A DNA stretch of 64,000 bases from a virus, in IMG/VR virus record IMGVR_UViG_3300009414_000001, positions 1 to 64,000 of that record. One strand, written 5' to 3'. The notes beneath the pieces were generated by a model. The model saw only the letters and a program-made list of their open reading frames with translations. It ran no database searches and was not told where the DNA came from. The position numbers and the translations under genes were made by a program. Below, piece by piece: positions 25,739-33,576 of the stretch. Each line of letters starts with the position of its first letter. Position 1 is the first letter of the stretch.

Positions 25739-25864
25739 TTAGTTGTAATAAATGGCGTTGTTTAGCTCGCCTATATGCGTTTCAATTTCTAACCGTTTAT
25801 CCCAATATTTTTGCGTGCCATTATTGGATTGGCTTTTTATTTGCTTACTTCTTAACTCAGGCAT
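25739..25864 (-). CDS. Very small hypothetical protein
   Basis: 41 residues, MPELRSKQIKSQSNNGTQKY at the start. It overlaps the upstream gene's stop (ATGCCTGA) and has AAGGGG at good distance. Charged and helical, no family recognised. Confidence 0.45.
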   Translation of the reverse strand: MPELRSKQIKSQSNNGTQKYWDKRLEIETHIGELNNAIYYN

Positions 25865-26099
25865 AAAACAGCCCCTTAATTGCTTGATAAACAGACCGCC
25901 CATTAAAGATCCGTCTAATAAAATATGACCTCGCTAACGATATCAGCGTATAACACAATCCAAGGCTCAAGTTTTGGCCTGCACTAATAGACCACCCGAA
26001 CATAGGAAATAAAATAGCGTTAGCTGTTAGAGTAATAGAAAGACCTATTAATATGTTTGTGAGCGACTCAAGTAGTGAGTCTTTTTTTGTTTGATTCAT
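25857..26099 (-). CDS. Small membrane protein, DUF7220-like
   Basis: 80 residues from MNQTKKDSLLESLTNILIG; a longer frame to 26315 would run through the upstream gene. Two membrane segments, ILIGLSITLTANAILFPMFG and LSLGLCYTLISLARSYFIRR, followed by FNGR. The SLLES-x-x-N-ILIG and RSYxxRRxFN features match a widespread phage/plasmid family of unknown role. Confidence 0.65.
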   Translation of the reverse strand: MNQTKKDSLLESLTNILIGLSITLTANAILFPMFGWSISAGQNLSLGLCYTLISLARSYFIRRIFNGRSVYQAIKGLFYA

Positions 26100-26100
26100 G

Positions 26101-26532
26101 TTATTGAGTCTGCTCATAGATTGTGTCCGATTTATCACAAATAAAGCCATGGCAAACATACCCTGTAGCCTCATCGTATGGCGTTCTTTTGCATTTCTTC
26201 TGCCTGTACTGATAATGCTCATAGCCACAGCTAAAAGCGTAAGGGTTAGCATTGTAATCAGCATAATATTGATCTTGCCCGTTGCGTGCCGCATTAGCGC
26301 CAGCTGCAAAGCCACTCAAGAAGTCTTCTCGCGTGTTGATCATCAACGTTTCACCCAAGCTACCCTCTACAACCAAAATAGCACCCAGTTTAACTAACCT
26401 AGTTACCGTTTCACTGTTAAAAGAACCATGATAAACATCTTTATTCACATCATAAATAACAGGAGTGTCGCCGTGCCCCGTTGCTTCCATCAAAGAAACA
26501 AATAACTCTCGCTGTTTTCTTGGTATTGGCAT
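26101..26532 (-). CDS. Accessory protein, unknown
   Basis: 143 residues from MPIPRKQRELFVSL (the frame continues upstream to 26571). HTREDFLSGFAAGANAARNGQD-like sequence and a Tyr-rich C-terminus with Cys residues (YVCHGFICDKSD). Not recognised. Confidence 0.5.
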   Translation of the reverse strand: MPIPRKQRELFVSLMEATGHGDTPVIYDVNKDVYHGSFNSETVTRLVKLGAILVVEGSLGETLMINTREDFLSGFAAGANAARNGQDQYYADYNANPYAFSCGYEHYQYRQKKCKRTPYDEATGYVCHGFICDKSDTIYEQTQ

Positions 26533-26579
26533 GATTAAAAACCTTAGTAAATTAAATCGTACAATTAACATTTAACATC

Positions 26580-26597
26580 TTAGTCAATTTGTTAGGA
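26580..26597 (-). promoter_or_regulatory. C1-type operator
   Basis: Minus strand TCCTAACAAATTGACTAA about 50 bp before the 26101-26532 start. Likely head of the 26.5-24.5 kb unit. Confidence 0.6.
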
Positions 26598-26614
26598 CTA
26601 GAATGTTAATTTTT

Positions 26615-27316
26615 TTAAAGAGAAAAGCCCAGCTTTTTAGGTTTTAGCGATTCATCATTTACGCCTTTTTTGACGTCAATGTGCTTACTATCAATAAGCC
26701 CTTTCATTAGCGCGCCGTCTTGCCTCGTTTTTCGCTTATCATCTTTAAAATCATTTCCTGCAAAATCGCACGAAAGAGCATATCGATTATTTAGAGCGAC
26801 AAGAGCTGTATTATTGCTTGATTCTGTTACCGAATCAACTTTATAGCTATTAGTGAACGAACAGGTAAAACCCATCTTTAGGCCATTTCGATAACTATTC
26901 ATATACTTTGCAGGAGCACCGCCAATTAACAGGCGATGCTGCTTTGCTTTTTTGATGATTTGCCCTCTAGCAACTTCGTACACATAACGAGAAAATTCTA
27001 TGTCGCTCGGCTCACCAACATAATAAAACACCCCTTTAAGCGCACTGTAGCCTTGACGGTACGTGACACAAACACCTAAAACCTTAGCTATACTAGTTGC
27101 CATTTGCGCATCACTGTAACTTATTTTTATACCTGAATGCTTAAACTCAAGCCGCTTGATGCTGGCACTTCCTATATCACCCATATTTAAACGATATTCC
27201 GTCATGTAGGCCATGGCCTTAGTGTTGGCGCTATTTCTTTCGTGTGGGTTCGTGGTTGATGCAGCTAAAGCGAGCAATTTTGCTATTTTTCCCTTTATGC
27301 GTTCCACTTTACTCAA
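26615..27316 (-). CDS. DUF2786-domain protein
   Basis: 233 residues. RIKGKIAKLLALAASTTNPHERNSANTKAMAYMTEY (about 6-41) is the DUF2786 signature. The remainder, including DIEFSRYVYEVARGQI and the region to about 180, fits the DUF7168-type domain that usually follows it in phage proteins. Function unknown. A 19-bp palindrome at 27359-27377 lies upstream and another copy is embedded in the gene at 26819-26837 (TGATTCTGTTACCGAATCA). Confidence 0.65.
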   Translation of the reverse strand: MSKVERIKGKIAKLLALAASTTNPHERNSANTKAMAYMTEYRLNMGDIGSASIKRLEFKHSGIKISYSDAQMATSIAKVLGVCVTYRQGYSALKGVFYYVGEPSDIEFSRYVYEVARGQIIKKAKQHRLLIGGAPAKYMNSYRNGLKMGFTCSFTNSYKVDSVTESSNNTALVALNNRYALSCDFAGNDFKDDKRKTRQDGALMKGLIDSKHIDVKKGVNDESLKPKKLGFSL

Positions 27317-27358
27317 AGCAAATACCTCTGTAAATTTAATATATAAACCAATTAATTT

Positions 27359-27377
27359 TGATTATGTTACAGAATCA
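27359..27377. promoter_or_regulatory. 19-bp palindromic operator
   Basis: TGATTATGTTACAGAATCA, 43 bp upstream of 26615-27316. Part of a dispersed operator family; faces a second copy at 27538-27556 across a divergent intergenic region. Confidence 0.65.
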
Positions 27378-27537
27378 AATCGAGGTCAACTTTTTAACAC
27401 ACAAAAGAAACACCTTAAAAATTCAATTAAACTTCCTTTAACTACCAACAAGGACACCTGAAACACACACAAGACCCACACAGAACCCACCTTTAGCACA
27501 CGAAAACAAAGAACAAACAAACAACTTGCGTACAGGC

Positions 27538-27556
27538 TGATTGCGTTACACAATCA
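27538..27556. promoter_or_regulatory. 19-bp palindromic operator
   Basis: TGATTGCGTTACACAATCA, 27 bp upstream of the 27583 start. The intervening 27378-27537 is A/C-rich with no other gene and probably carries the divergent promoters. Confidence 0.6.
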
Positions 27557-27582
27557 ACTAAAATCAACTAGAGTAAGCACCT

Positions 27583-27837
27583 ATGAGCAATACAGAAGGA
27601 AAAAAGATTGGCGGATTCAGAGAGGGATCAGGAGGAAAACCAAAGCACAAAGCAGGCAAAACGACAACAAAACGAATCCCTGAAAAATACATCGATGCAG
27701 TTTCATCGTTAATAAATCATCTTGAGAGTAATGCAGAAATAAACAAAAAAGGTGAAACAAAGACCAGCGAACCACTAAGAATAGTTTCAGCATTTGAGCA
27801 AGAGCAAGAGATTACTTTTACAATAAAAGCTGTTTAG
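27583..27837 (+). CDS. Small basic DNA-binding-like protein
   Basis: 84 residues. GGFREGSGGKPKHKAGKTTTKRIPEKYIDAVSSLINHLE (about 10-48) resembles small plasmid/phage proteins in which a Gly/Lys leader precedes an RIPEKY strand and helix, as in ribbon-helix-helix folds. It lies directly behind a palindromic operator and in front of a terminator, so it could be the autoregulated repressor of that operator family. This is inference. Confidence 0.5.
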   Translation: MSNTEGKKIGGFREGSGGKPKHKAGKTTTKRIPEKYIDAVSSLINHLESNAEINKKGETKTSEPLRIVSAFEQEQEITFTIKAV

Positions 27838-27873
27838 AAAAATCAGCAACCTTATAAAACTCGACTATTATTT

Positions 27874-27899
27874 AAAACCATCAATTAAGATGGTTTTTT
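27874..27899 (+). terminator. Terminator after 27583-27837
   Basis: AAAACCATC / GATGGTTTT arms, 6-base loop, T-run. Confidence 0.85.
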
Positions 27900-28314
27900 G
27901 TTTCATACCAGCCAACAAGCAAAACAGCAACAACTTATCTTTAAAATCAAATAAAAAACCTACTTGCTAAATATACCATTTATAGAAATAGCGACAAGTA
28001 GAGCGTTAGCAAATAAATTAAACAACGCTTTTGCTGGCCTCTCTAATTGCCATAACATAGGATATGGCAATTAGATACAATTCACTAAGTCGACAAGTCA
28101 CAAGCAAAACCACCAAAACACGAATAAACCCATTCCTTAAAATCTGCGTAACTTCACCTTAAAAACAAAATAATATCGACACAGCTACTTGCTTCTTTTC
28201 GGAATATAACAAGTAGCGTTTATACTCGTCAATAAGCAGACGATCACCCAATGGATCGCTTCTTGCTTAGATAGCTTTAATTATTATTTTTACAACTAAA
28301 AACTAAGGGAAATT
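27900..28314. other. Non-coding region with inverted repeats
   Basis: About 415 bases with no convincing gene. It holds a perfect 13-bp inverted repeat TCTAATTGCCATA...TATGGCAATTAGA (28042-28075) and two hairpin-like units with CTACTTG...CAAGTAG ends (about 27960-28003 and 28184-28216). Near 28235-28270 a further GACGATC...GATCG pairing occurs just before the repeat-peptide gene. Related words (TACTTG and GGCAATTAGA or GCAATTAGA) recur near 19790-19857 and 33483-33514, the latter before the recombinase gene. Confidence 0.6.
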
Positions 28315-28725
28315 ATGTTAAATTATATATTCTTATCAATCATGTTGGCTTTTAACCCAGCAGCAGAATCAGCAACAAGCAATCTTGATCAAGGCACGCC
28401 ATCAGTTCAAGGTAGCAAAACAAAGCGTGTTGATTTTAATTTACTTGGCAGCAAAACAAAGCGTGTTGACTTCAACGTGCTCGGCAGTAAGTCAAAGCGA
28501 ATAGCTTACGGTAGTAAAAGCAAGCGCATCGCTTACGGTAGCAAATCAAAGCGTATTGATTTTAATCTGTTAGGTAGTAAGTCGAAGCGAATCGACTTTA
28601 ACTCATACGGCAGCAAGTCAAAACGAATTGACTTCAATATGCTTGGCAGCAAATCAAAACGCATCGACTTTAATATGCTTGGTAGTAAATCAAAACGCAT
28701 TAATGCTGATTCCGTCAAAATATAA
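28315..28725 (+). CDS. Exported peptide with nine GSK(S/T)KR repeats
   Basis: 136 residues. The N-terminus (MLNYIFLSIMLAFNPAAESA) looks like a signal peptide with likely cleavage after ESA. From residue 33 there are nine copies of GSK(S/T)KR(I/V), most followed by DFN plus two hydrophobic residues, two by AY. The product is strongly basic, and each unit has a Ser/Thr and a dibasic Lys-Arg. Synonymous codons vary among repeats while the amino acids are kept, so the peptide is under selection. AAGGG ribosome site; terminator at 28748. It heads the phosphatase/sigma/kinase cluster. No known family. It could be a periplasmic ligand, a multi-peptide precursor or a phosphoacceptor. Confidence 0.7.
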   Translation: MLNYIFLSIMLAFNPAAESATSNLDQGTPSVQGSKTKRVDFNLLGSKTKRVDFNVLGSKSKRIAYGSKSKRIAYGSKSKRIDFNLLGSKSKRIDFNSYGSKSKRIDFNMLGSKSKRIDFNMLGSKSKRINADSVKI

Positions 28726-28747
28726 ACACGACTAAATCAATAATATA

Positions 28748-28774
28748 GAAAGCGGCGATTTATTGCCGCTTTTT
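28748..28774 (+). terminator. Terminator after the repeat peptide
   Basis: AAAGCGGC / GCCGCTTT arms with an 8-base loop and T-run. The phosphatase gene follows, so the peptide may be made in excess or from its own promoter. Confidence 0.85.
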
Positions 28775-28831
28775 TGTGTGTTGCGCAAAATTGTTGTAAA
28801 GTAGCTCCCAATGAGATGGAGCTAATTATCA

Positions 28832-29569
28832 ATGCTAAATTTAAGCAAACATTTAGAAGTTGAATTAAACACAGAAGGCGTTGATTACTTTGTTGGTGAC
28901 GTACATGGTCACTACGACGAATTAATGAACGAAATGAAGCGTGTGGGCTTCAAGGAAAGTACAGATCGCCTTTTCTTTCTTGGCGACTTATGCAATCGAG
29001 GCGATGATTCAATCAAATGCCTAGACTTGCTTACCGAAAAACATAAAACACTTACAGCTTACTCATTGGAAGGAAACCATGAGAATCTAATAAGTGAATT
29101 GCCCTACAACTCAAAAATCGAAGAACAATTAAAGCGAAGCAGCACAGGCGGTCAATGGGCAGTTGATTGTTATCACTTCGAACCCTCTGTATTTAGAAGG
29201 CTAACAGGTATCATAAAGGCTAAGTGCTTTAACGCTATAACTGTCAAGACATCACTCGGCAGTATTGGCTTAGTTCACGCTCAAGCACCTGATGACTGGG
29301 CTGTTTTCAGTCACAGTAAAATACCTAATGACGTACTGTTTAACGGCCTATGGAGTCACGAAAAATACTCTAAGCCTGCAAGCGAACTAAACCCCATCAA
29401 AAACATCGACCTCACTATTAGTGGACACACTAATTCAAGCGAAATTGTAGTCAAACAAAACATGATTTGGATTGACACTTTACGTAATGGCGGAAGGATA
29501 ACAATAATAAGCGCCGCAGAAGCTTTTGAGTTGATGAAAACTGAGAGAGCAAATGAACGAACAAGATAA
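28832..29569 (+). CDS. Ser/Thr phosphatase, lambda-PP type
   Basis: 245 residues. GDVHGHYDEL (about 22-31), FFLGDLCNRGDDS (about 48-60) and LEGNHENL (about 80-87) are the three metal-binding motifs of PPP-family phosphatases; LVHAQAP and ISGHTNS supply the later histidines. Phage lambda phosphatase is about 221 residues. It is coupled to the sigma gene by a 17-bp overlap, and likely dephosphorylates targets of the linked kinase, possibly the sigma factor. Confidence 0.85.
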   Translation: MLNLSKHLEVELNTEGVDYFVGDVHGHYDELMNEMKRVGFKESTDRLFFLGDLCNRGDDSIKCLDLLTEKHKTLTAYSLEGNHENLISELPYNSKIEEQLKRSSTGGQWAVDCYHFEPSVFRRLTGIIKAKCFNAITVKTSLGSIGLVHAQAPDDWAVFSHSKIPNDVLFNGLWSHEKYSKPASELNPIKNIDLTISGHTNSSEIVVKQNMIWIDTLRNGGRITIISAAEAFELMKTERANERTR

Positions 29570-30194
29570 ACACAGGTTAACATTCCTTATCCCTCGCTGG
29601 AACGATGGCGACAGAACCGCCATCAATGAAGTAGCTAAAATAGTCGAGCCATGGGTTAGAGGTTTCGCTTCGCTTGCTATCGATAAAGAGCACGAAAGTG
29701 TAATGGTTGCCAGTAAAAAGATACCCACAATATTAGGCATGTGGGACGTTAACGAGCAAACACAAGAAGTAATGGTAAGGTTTGCTATTCATCAAAATTC
29801 AGTGACAAAATTAACCACTCCTTTAGCTCTTTACCAGCTATTGAGGTTTATGACCTACAGGATTTTAAAAAACAAAATTGAGGCTATAACAAAGCAGTCT
29901 GAGAATAGAGTCTCGGTCAGCGCAATGGATCCCGAAGAGCAAGATTTAATGGAAGGAGCGGCAAACAAGCAAAATGCCTCTGATATGGTTACGCTGCTAG
30001 AGCACCTTGAACATATCAATATAAAGCACCCTGACATGGCGATGGCTTACGCGATGCATCACATCGACGGTCATACCACCCAAGAAATATCTGACATAAC
30101 AGGGCAGACAGTAAGAAGTATTCAGCGTAATATAAAGCTAGTGAATACAGAGTTATACGCGCACTTAATGACTATAAAAACGGAAGCTTCGTAA
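29553..30194 (+). CDS. ECF sigma factor, ECF43-like
   Basis: 213 residues. Region 2-like sequence RWNDGDRTAINEVAKIVEPWVR lies near the N-terminus. Region 4 is AMAYAMHHIDGHTTQEISDITGQTVRSIQRNIKLVNTEL (about 160-200), a helix-turn-helix of the ECF_sigma type that is usually encoded beside Ser/Thr kinases. In Vibrio parahaemolyticus EcfP/PknT such a sigma is activated by threonine phosphorylation rather than an anti-sigma; the same logic is inferred here because no anti-sigma is encoded. One-base overlap with the kinase. Confidence 0.75.
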   Translation: MNEQDKHRLTFLIPRWNDGDRTAINEVAKIVEPWVRGFASLAIDKEHESVMVASKKIPTILGMWDVNEQTQEVMVRFAIHQNSVTKLTTPLALYQLLRFMTYRILKNKIEAITKQSENRVSVSAMDPEEQDLMEGAANKQNASDMVTLLEHLEHINIKHPDMAMAYAMHHIDGHTTQEISDITGQTVRSIQRNIKLVNTELYAHLMTIKTEAS

Positions 30195-33100
30195 TGGATT
30201 TAGACGTTCTTGATATTGTAGAGAAAGCACTTTTAGTTGATGAACCAGCAGAGAGATTGAAACTAATCTCTGAGAGCTGCGGCAATAATCAAGAGCAAAT
30301 CGATTCAATAGTTTTCTTAATAGATGTTGTTAGCGAAGAAATAGAGCAACCAGAGCTTACCGCTGATGACGTCAAGGAAGCTTACGAAGTTCCAAGTGAC
30401 GAATTATCTGCCTTTGATATCCTAGCTATAGTCACAGAAGACGGAATCACCACCCAAGACCAAGAAAAGCTAGTTATAGAGCTTTGTGCTGGTGATGAAA
30501 GCAAAGTAAAGGAAGTTAATCGCCGTCTTGAAATGCTCTCTGATGATATCGATGAAGCGATCAACGAAAACATAATACAAGAAAGCTACAAGTCACTAAA
30601 AAACGGCGGCATCAACGACCCTAAAGCCCTCGAAGGCTTAATTGTTAACGACTATCGATTAGATTCCTTTATAGATAAAGGCTCTTACGGTTTTGTCTAT
30701 AAAGGCACGCGAATCGATGGCAAAATGAAAAAACAACAAGTTGCCATAAAAGTCATTAACCCGTCCATCAAAAACATTCTTCCCTTTGATTTAATTGACC
30801 GTGAAGCTGACATCATGGCGATGCTAAATCACAAATACATTGTTAATGTGTTGCATGTAGGTAGCGTTAATTACAATGGTATGTTTTTAGATTGCCATAT
30901 AACAGAGTTTGTTAATGGCTGTAATATATTCGAAGCCTTTCCTTTATCACTAGACAATCTGATAGCTAAAATTAAGTGTGTTGCTAGGGTAGCTAAAGCA
31001 TTAGAGCACTCGCATAAAAACAAGCTTATACACGCTGATATCAAGCCTGAAAACATCCTTGTTCGTTACTCTGAGAAGACTGAAAAAGAAAAGGAAATGT
31101 TTCTTAGGATCATGTGTGAGACTGATGTGGGCAATACTGGCCTAGTCTCTCATGATTTAGAACCTGTACTTTTAGATTTCAGCATATCGCCAACATCTAA
31201 CGCCCAAGGTACATCAAAAGCTGATGCGATAAAGTTTGCCAACAACTACAGATCACCTTACAGCTCTCCTGAATATCTACAAGGAGAGTCTTTATCTGCT
31301 CGCTCGGACGTTTATTCGCTCGGCGTATTACTGCATGCATTGATTATCAACAAAGAGCCATGCGAAAGAGGGCAGTTTGAAGAGTGGCCTAGCGACATAT
31401 TGCTAGGTAAAAAAGAATGGGATTACAACTGGTGTCTTGGTGACTTAGACGCCATCATCAAAAAAGCATGCGCTAAAAACCCTGATGACCGATACAACAA
31501 TGTTACTGAATTCAAAAATGACCTCTATAAGTTTATAGAGTTCAAGCCAGTTTCAGCGAAATCTGAGTCCTTGCCAGCGAAAGTATACAAGAAAACCCGA
31601 AGAAACCCTTTAATGATGACGGGCTTAGCCATGGGGTTTGTGTCGTTCCTATACGCTGCCTTTTACTCTATCGATGCAATAGAGCAGAATGCTCAATATC
31701 GTCATAACCTAGCGCTGTCGGAAGAATATTCCACTATGCTAAGCGAAGTACTCAAGCCTGTTGTTTCTCGAAAAGCTTTAAGTAAAGATTTTTTTGAAGA
31801 CAGCTTAAGTAGTTGGAACAAGTTTGATAACGCAACAACCGAAAAGCGCGTTTACTTCTTATCGTCATTAGCTGAGATGGCAACTAATGCACAGCATTTT
31901 GATATCGCGTCTGAAATGTACGAAAAGCTATTAAAGTCCTTTGAAGATGAATTAAACGAAAAGGACAGAATAAAGCACACATCAAAGTACATTGTCGCAT
32001 TAAACAAGAGTGGGCAGTCTGAAAAAAGTCAGCGAATAGCTGCGCCTATGTTCGATTCGATGGTTGGTCATAATTATGATGATCCCGTTATTGTCGGCGC
32101 TTTCTTGGAAATGTTTGACAGTGCCAGTCGATACATATACGAAAGCTACGAAGAAAGCGTGCCACTATTGGAAATACTTAGACAAATAGAGCAAAAGCCA
32201 CAGTTGTTTTTAGCGCCAGAGCATAGATCACTACTTCATTACCACACTGCAAAAGAGCGTTATTATTCTTTCTTTGGCGATTACGCCAGCACAAGTATCG
32301 GTCAGAGTGAAGACTTCTATCAGGAAGAAATGGTGCCAGTATATAAGGACACCAGAGTTGATATAGACAAAGCCCTCTACTTGCTTAAAGGAACTCGTCA
32401 AGAGGAAGAGTATAGGCATCAATATTTAAGCTTAAGCGCTAGAATTGAATACGAACTAAGAAACACTAAAGCCGCCAAAAAACTGAGCAATAGAGCTATT
32501 AGATACGCCAAGGAAAACTGGGGAGACAGCCCGATAACCCAGCGAGCTTATGTAATAGATTTCACGGTTAATCGCCACGTTGATTTAAATAAAATGCTTT
32601 CATCTGCGAGAAACGCCGATAGAATGCAAAGCCGCAGAGGTGTTAGTCGTGATGACTTGATCACATCGAGCTATTACCTTGCTGATGCATTACTGATGAG
32701 TGGAAAGCTAGATAAAGACAAGGCATTAATACTCAGTCTAATTAATAAATACACTCCTGAACAGCTTGATTATGAAGGCTTGGACTCAATGGAAGCGATG
32801 ATAATTGATTATCTTGGCACTACTGAGTTTGATAAAAGTGACGCTGACAATAAGATACTTGCAAGCTATGCGCTGGCGGCAGCTGAGCGCATGAAAACAA
32901 TTGAACCTAACGAATTCGAGCAAGAGAAGTATAATTTTGCTCGATTAATTAACCTGTATTTTAACGACGAGCTAAAAGGTAGTGATATTTTCAACTACTT
33001 TAATAAAACAAAGAAGTTTCCGTCAAACCTACAAGCAACCAAATACACCTACTTAGCCATTTTATCTATTGACCTTAAAGAGCATGAAGTAGCTAACAAC

Positions 33101-33340
33101 CTCGTAAGTTTTGCCAGACAGGCGATGGTATACACAGAATTTGAGCGCACAAACTCAGTCAACCTGATGAGCATGTTTGCCTCAATCACTAAAGTTTATA
33201 TCGCTATTGGCGACATTGACGCCGCAAGAAACACCTTCAACAACGCTGCAACAATCTACAGAACGCATGAAGACGCACTTTCTGGAAGTTATTTTGCAAA
33301 GCAACTCACTGAATTAAATGATAAATTAATATTTTCATAA
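30194..33340 (+). CDS. Membrane Ser/Thr kinase with TPR-like sensor domain
   Basis: 1048 residues. Two related N-terminal helical repeats (about 1-50 and 70-120) precede the kinase domain (about 154-450): glycine loop DKGSYGFVYKG (161-171), Lys186, catalytic loop HADIKPEN (280-287, HAD instead of HRD), DFS (328-330, instead of DFG) and SPE at 358-360. One membrane segment at about 472-492 divides the cytoplasmic kinase from a 550-residue helical, TPR-like outer part that would face the periplasm. Partner of the ECF sigma and phosphatase. The exported repeat peptide could be its ligand. The metal-binding Asp is kept, so activity is plausible. Confidence 0.85.
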   Translation: MDLDVLDIVEKALLVDEPAERLKLISESCGNNQEQIDSIVFLIDVVSEEIEQPELTADDVKEAYEVPSDELSAFDILAIVTEDGITTQDQEKLVIELCAGDESKVKEVNRRLEMLSDDIDEAINENIIQESYKSLKNGGINDPKALEGLIVNDYRLDSFIDKGSYGFVYKGTRIDGKMKKQQVAIKVINPSIKNILPFDLIDREADIMAMLNHKYIVNVLHVGSVNYNGMFLDCHITEFVNGCNIFEAFPLSLDNLIAKIKCVARVAKALEHSHKNKLIHADIKPENILVRYSEKTEKEKEMFLRIMCETDVGNTGLVSHDLEPVLLDFSISPTSNAQGTSKADAIKFANNYRSPYSSPEYLQGESLSARSDVYSLGVLLHALIINKEPCERGQFEEWPSDILLGKKEWDYNWCLGDLDAIIKKACAKNPDDRYNNVTEFKNDLYKFIEFKPVSAKSESLPAKVYKKTRRNPLMMTGLAMGFVSFLYAAFYSIDAIEQNAQYRHNLALSEEYSTMLSEVLKPVVSRKALSKDFFEDSLSSWNKFDNATTEKRVYFLSSLAEMATNAQHFDIASEMYEKLLKSFEDELNEKDRIKHTSKYIVALNKSGQSEKSQRIAAPMFDSMVGHNYDDPVIVGAFLEMFDSASRYIYESYEESVPLLEILRQIEQKPQLFLAPEHRSLLHYHTAKERYYSFFGDYASTSIGQSEDFYQEEMVPVYKDTRVDIDKALYLLKGTRQEEEYRHQYLSLSARIEYELRNTKAAKKLSNRAIRYAKENWGDSPITQRAYVIDFTVNRHVDLNKMLSSARNADRMQSRRGVSRDDLITSSYYLADALLMSGKLDKDKALILSLINKYTPEQLDYEGLDSMEAMIIDYLGTTEFDKSDADNKILASYALAAAERMKTIEPNEFEQEKYNFARLINLYFNDELKGSDIFNYFNKTKKFPSNLQATKYTYLAILSIDLKEHEVANNLVSFARQAMVYTEFERTNSVNLMSMFASITKVYIAIGDIDAARNTFNNAATIYRTHEDALSGSYFAKQLTELNDKLIFS

Positions 33341-33521
33341 AATATTTTGTAACCTTTGTCGTTTTTTCCGTTTTCGATTGTACAGTGATTAAATTGTACG
33401 CTTTTACTATTATCAATCCCCCACGAAAATTAAGGGAAGATAATAGTAAAGGGACGCTTTAACGAAAAATAATGCATATTCCTACTTGCCAAATGCTGGT
33501 AATTAGCAATTAGACGAGATA

Positions 33522-33540
33522 TGATTCTGTTACAGAATCA
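33522..33540. promoter_or_regulatory. 19-bp palindromic operator, best copy
   Basis: TGATTCTGTTACAGAATCA, symmetric except the central base, 37 bp before the recombinase start. The rest of the 33341-33576 gap is AT-rich and holds no gene; GCAATTAGA near 33506 echoes the inverted repeat at 28042-28075. Confidence 0.7.
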
Positions 33541-33576
33541 AATTTAGTTAATTGCAGCAAGCAAAAAGGAAGTTGT

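Noticed and set aside
28533-28718. Minus-strand repeat ORF (RFDLLP units)
   Set aside because: Antisense shadow of the GSKSKR repeats; the plus strand has a signal peptide, ribosome site and terminator.
33522-33540. LexA (SOS) box
   Set aside because: The palindrome lacks the CTG-N10-CAG spacing of the gammaproteobacterial LexA site.
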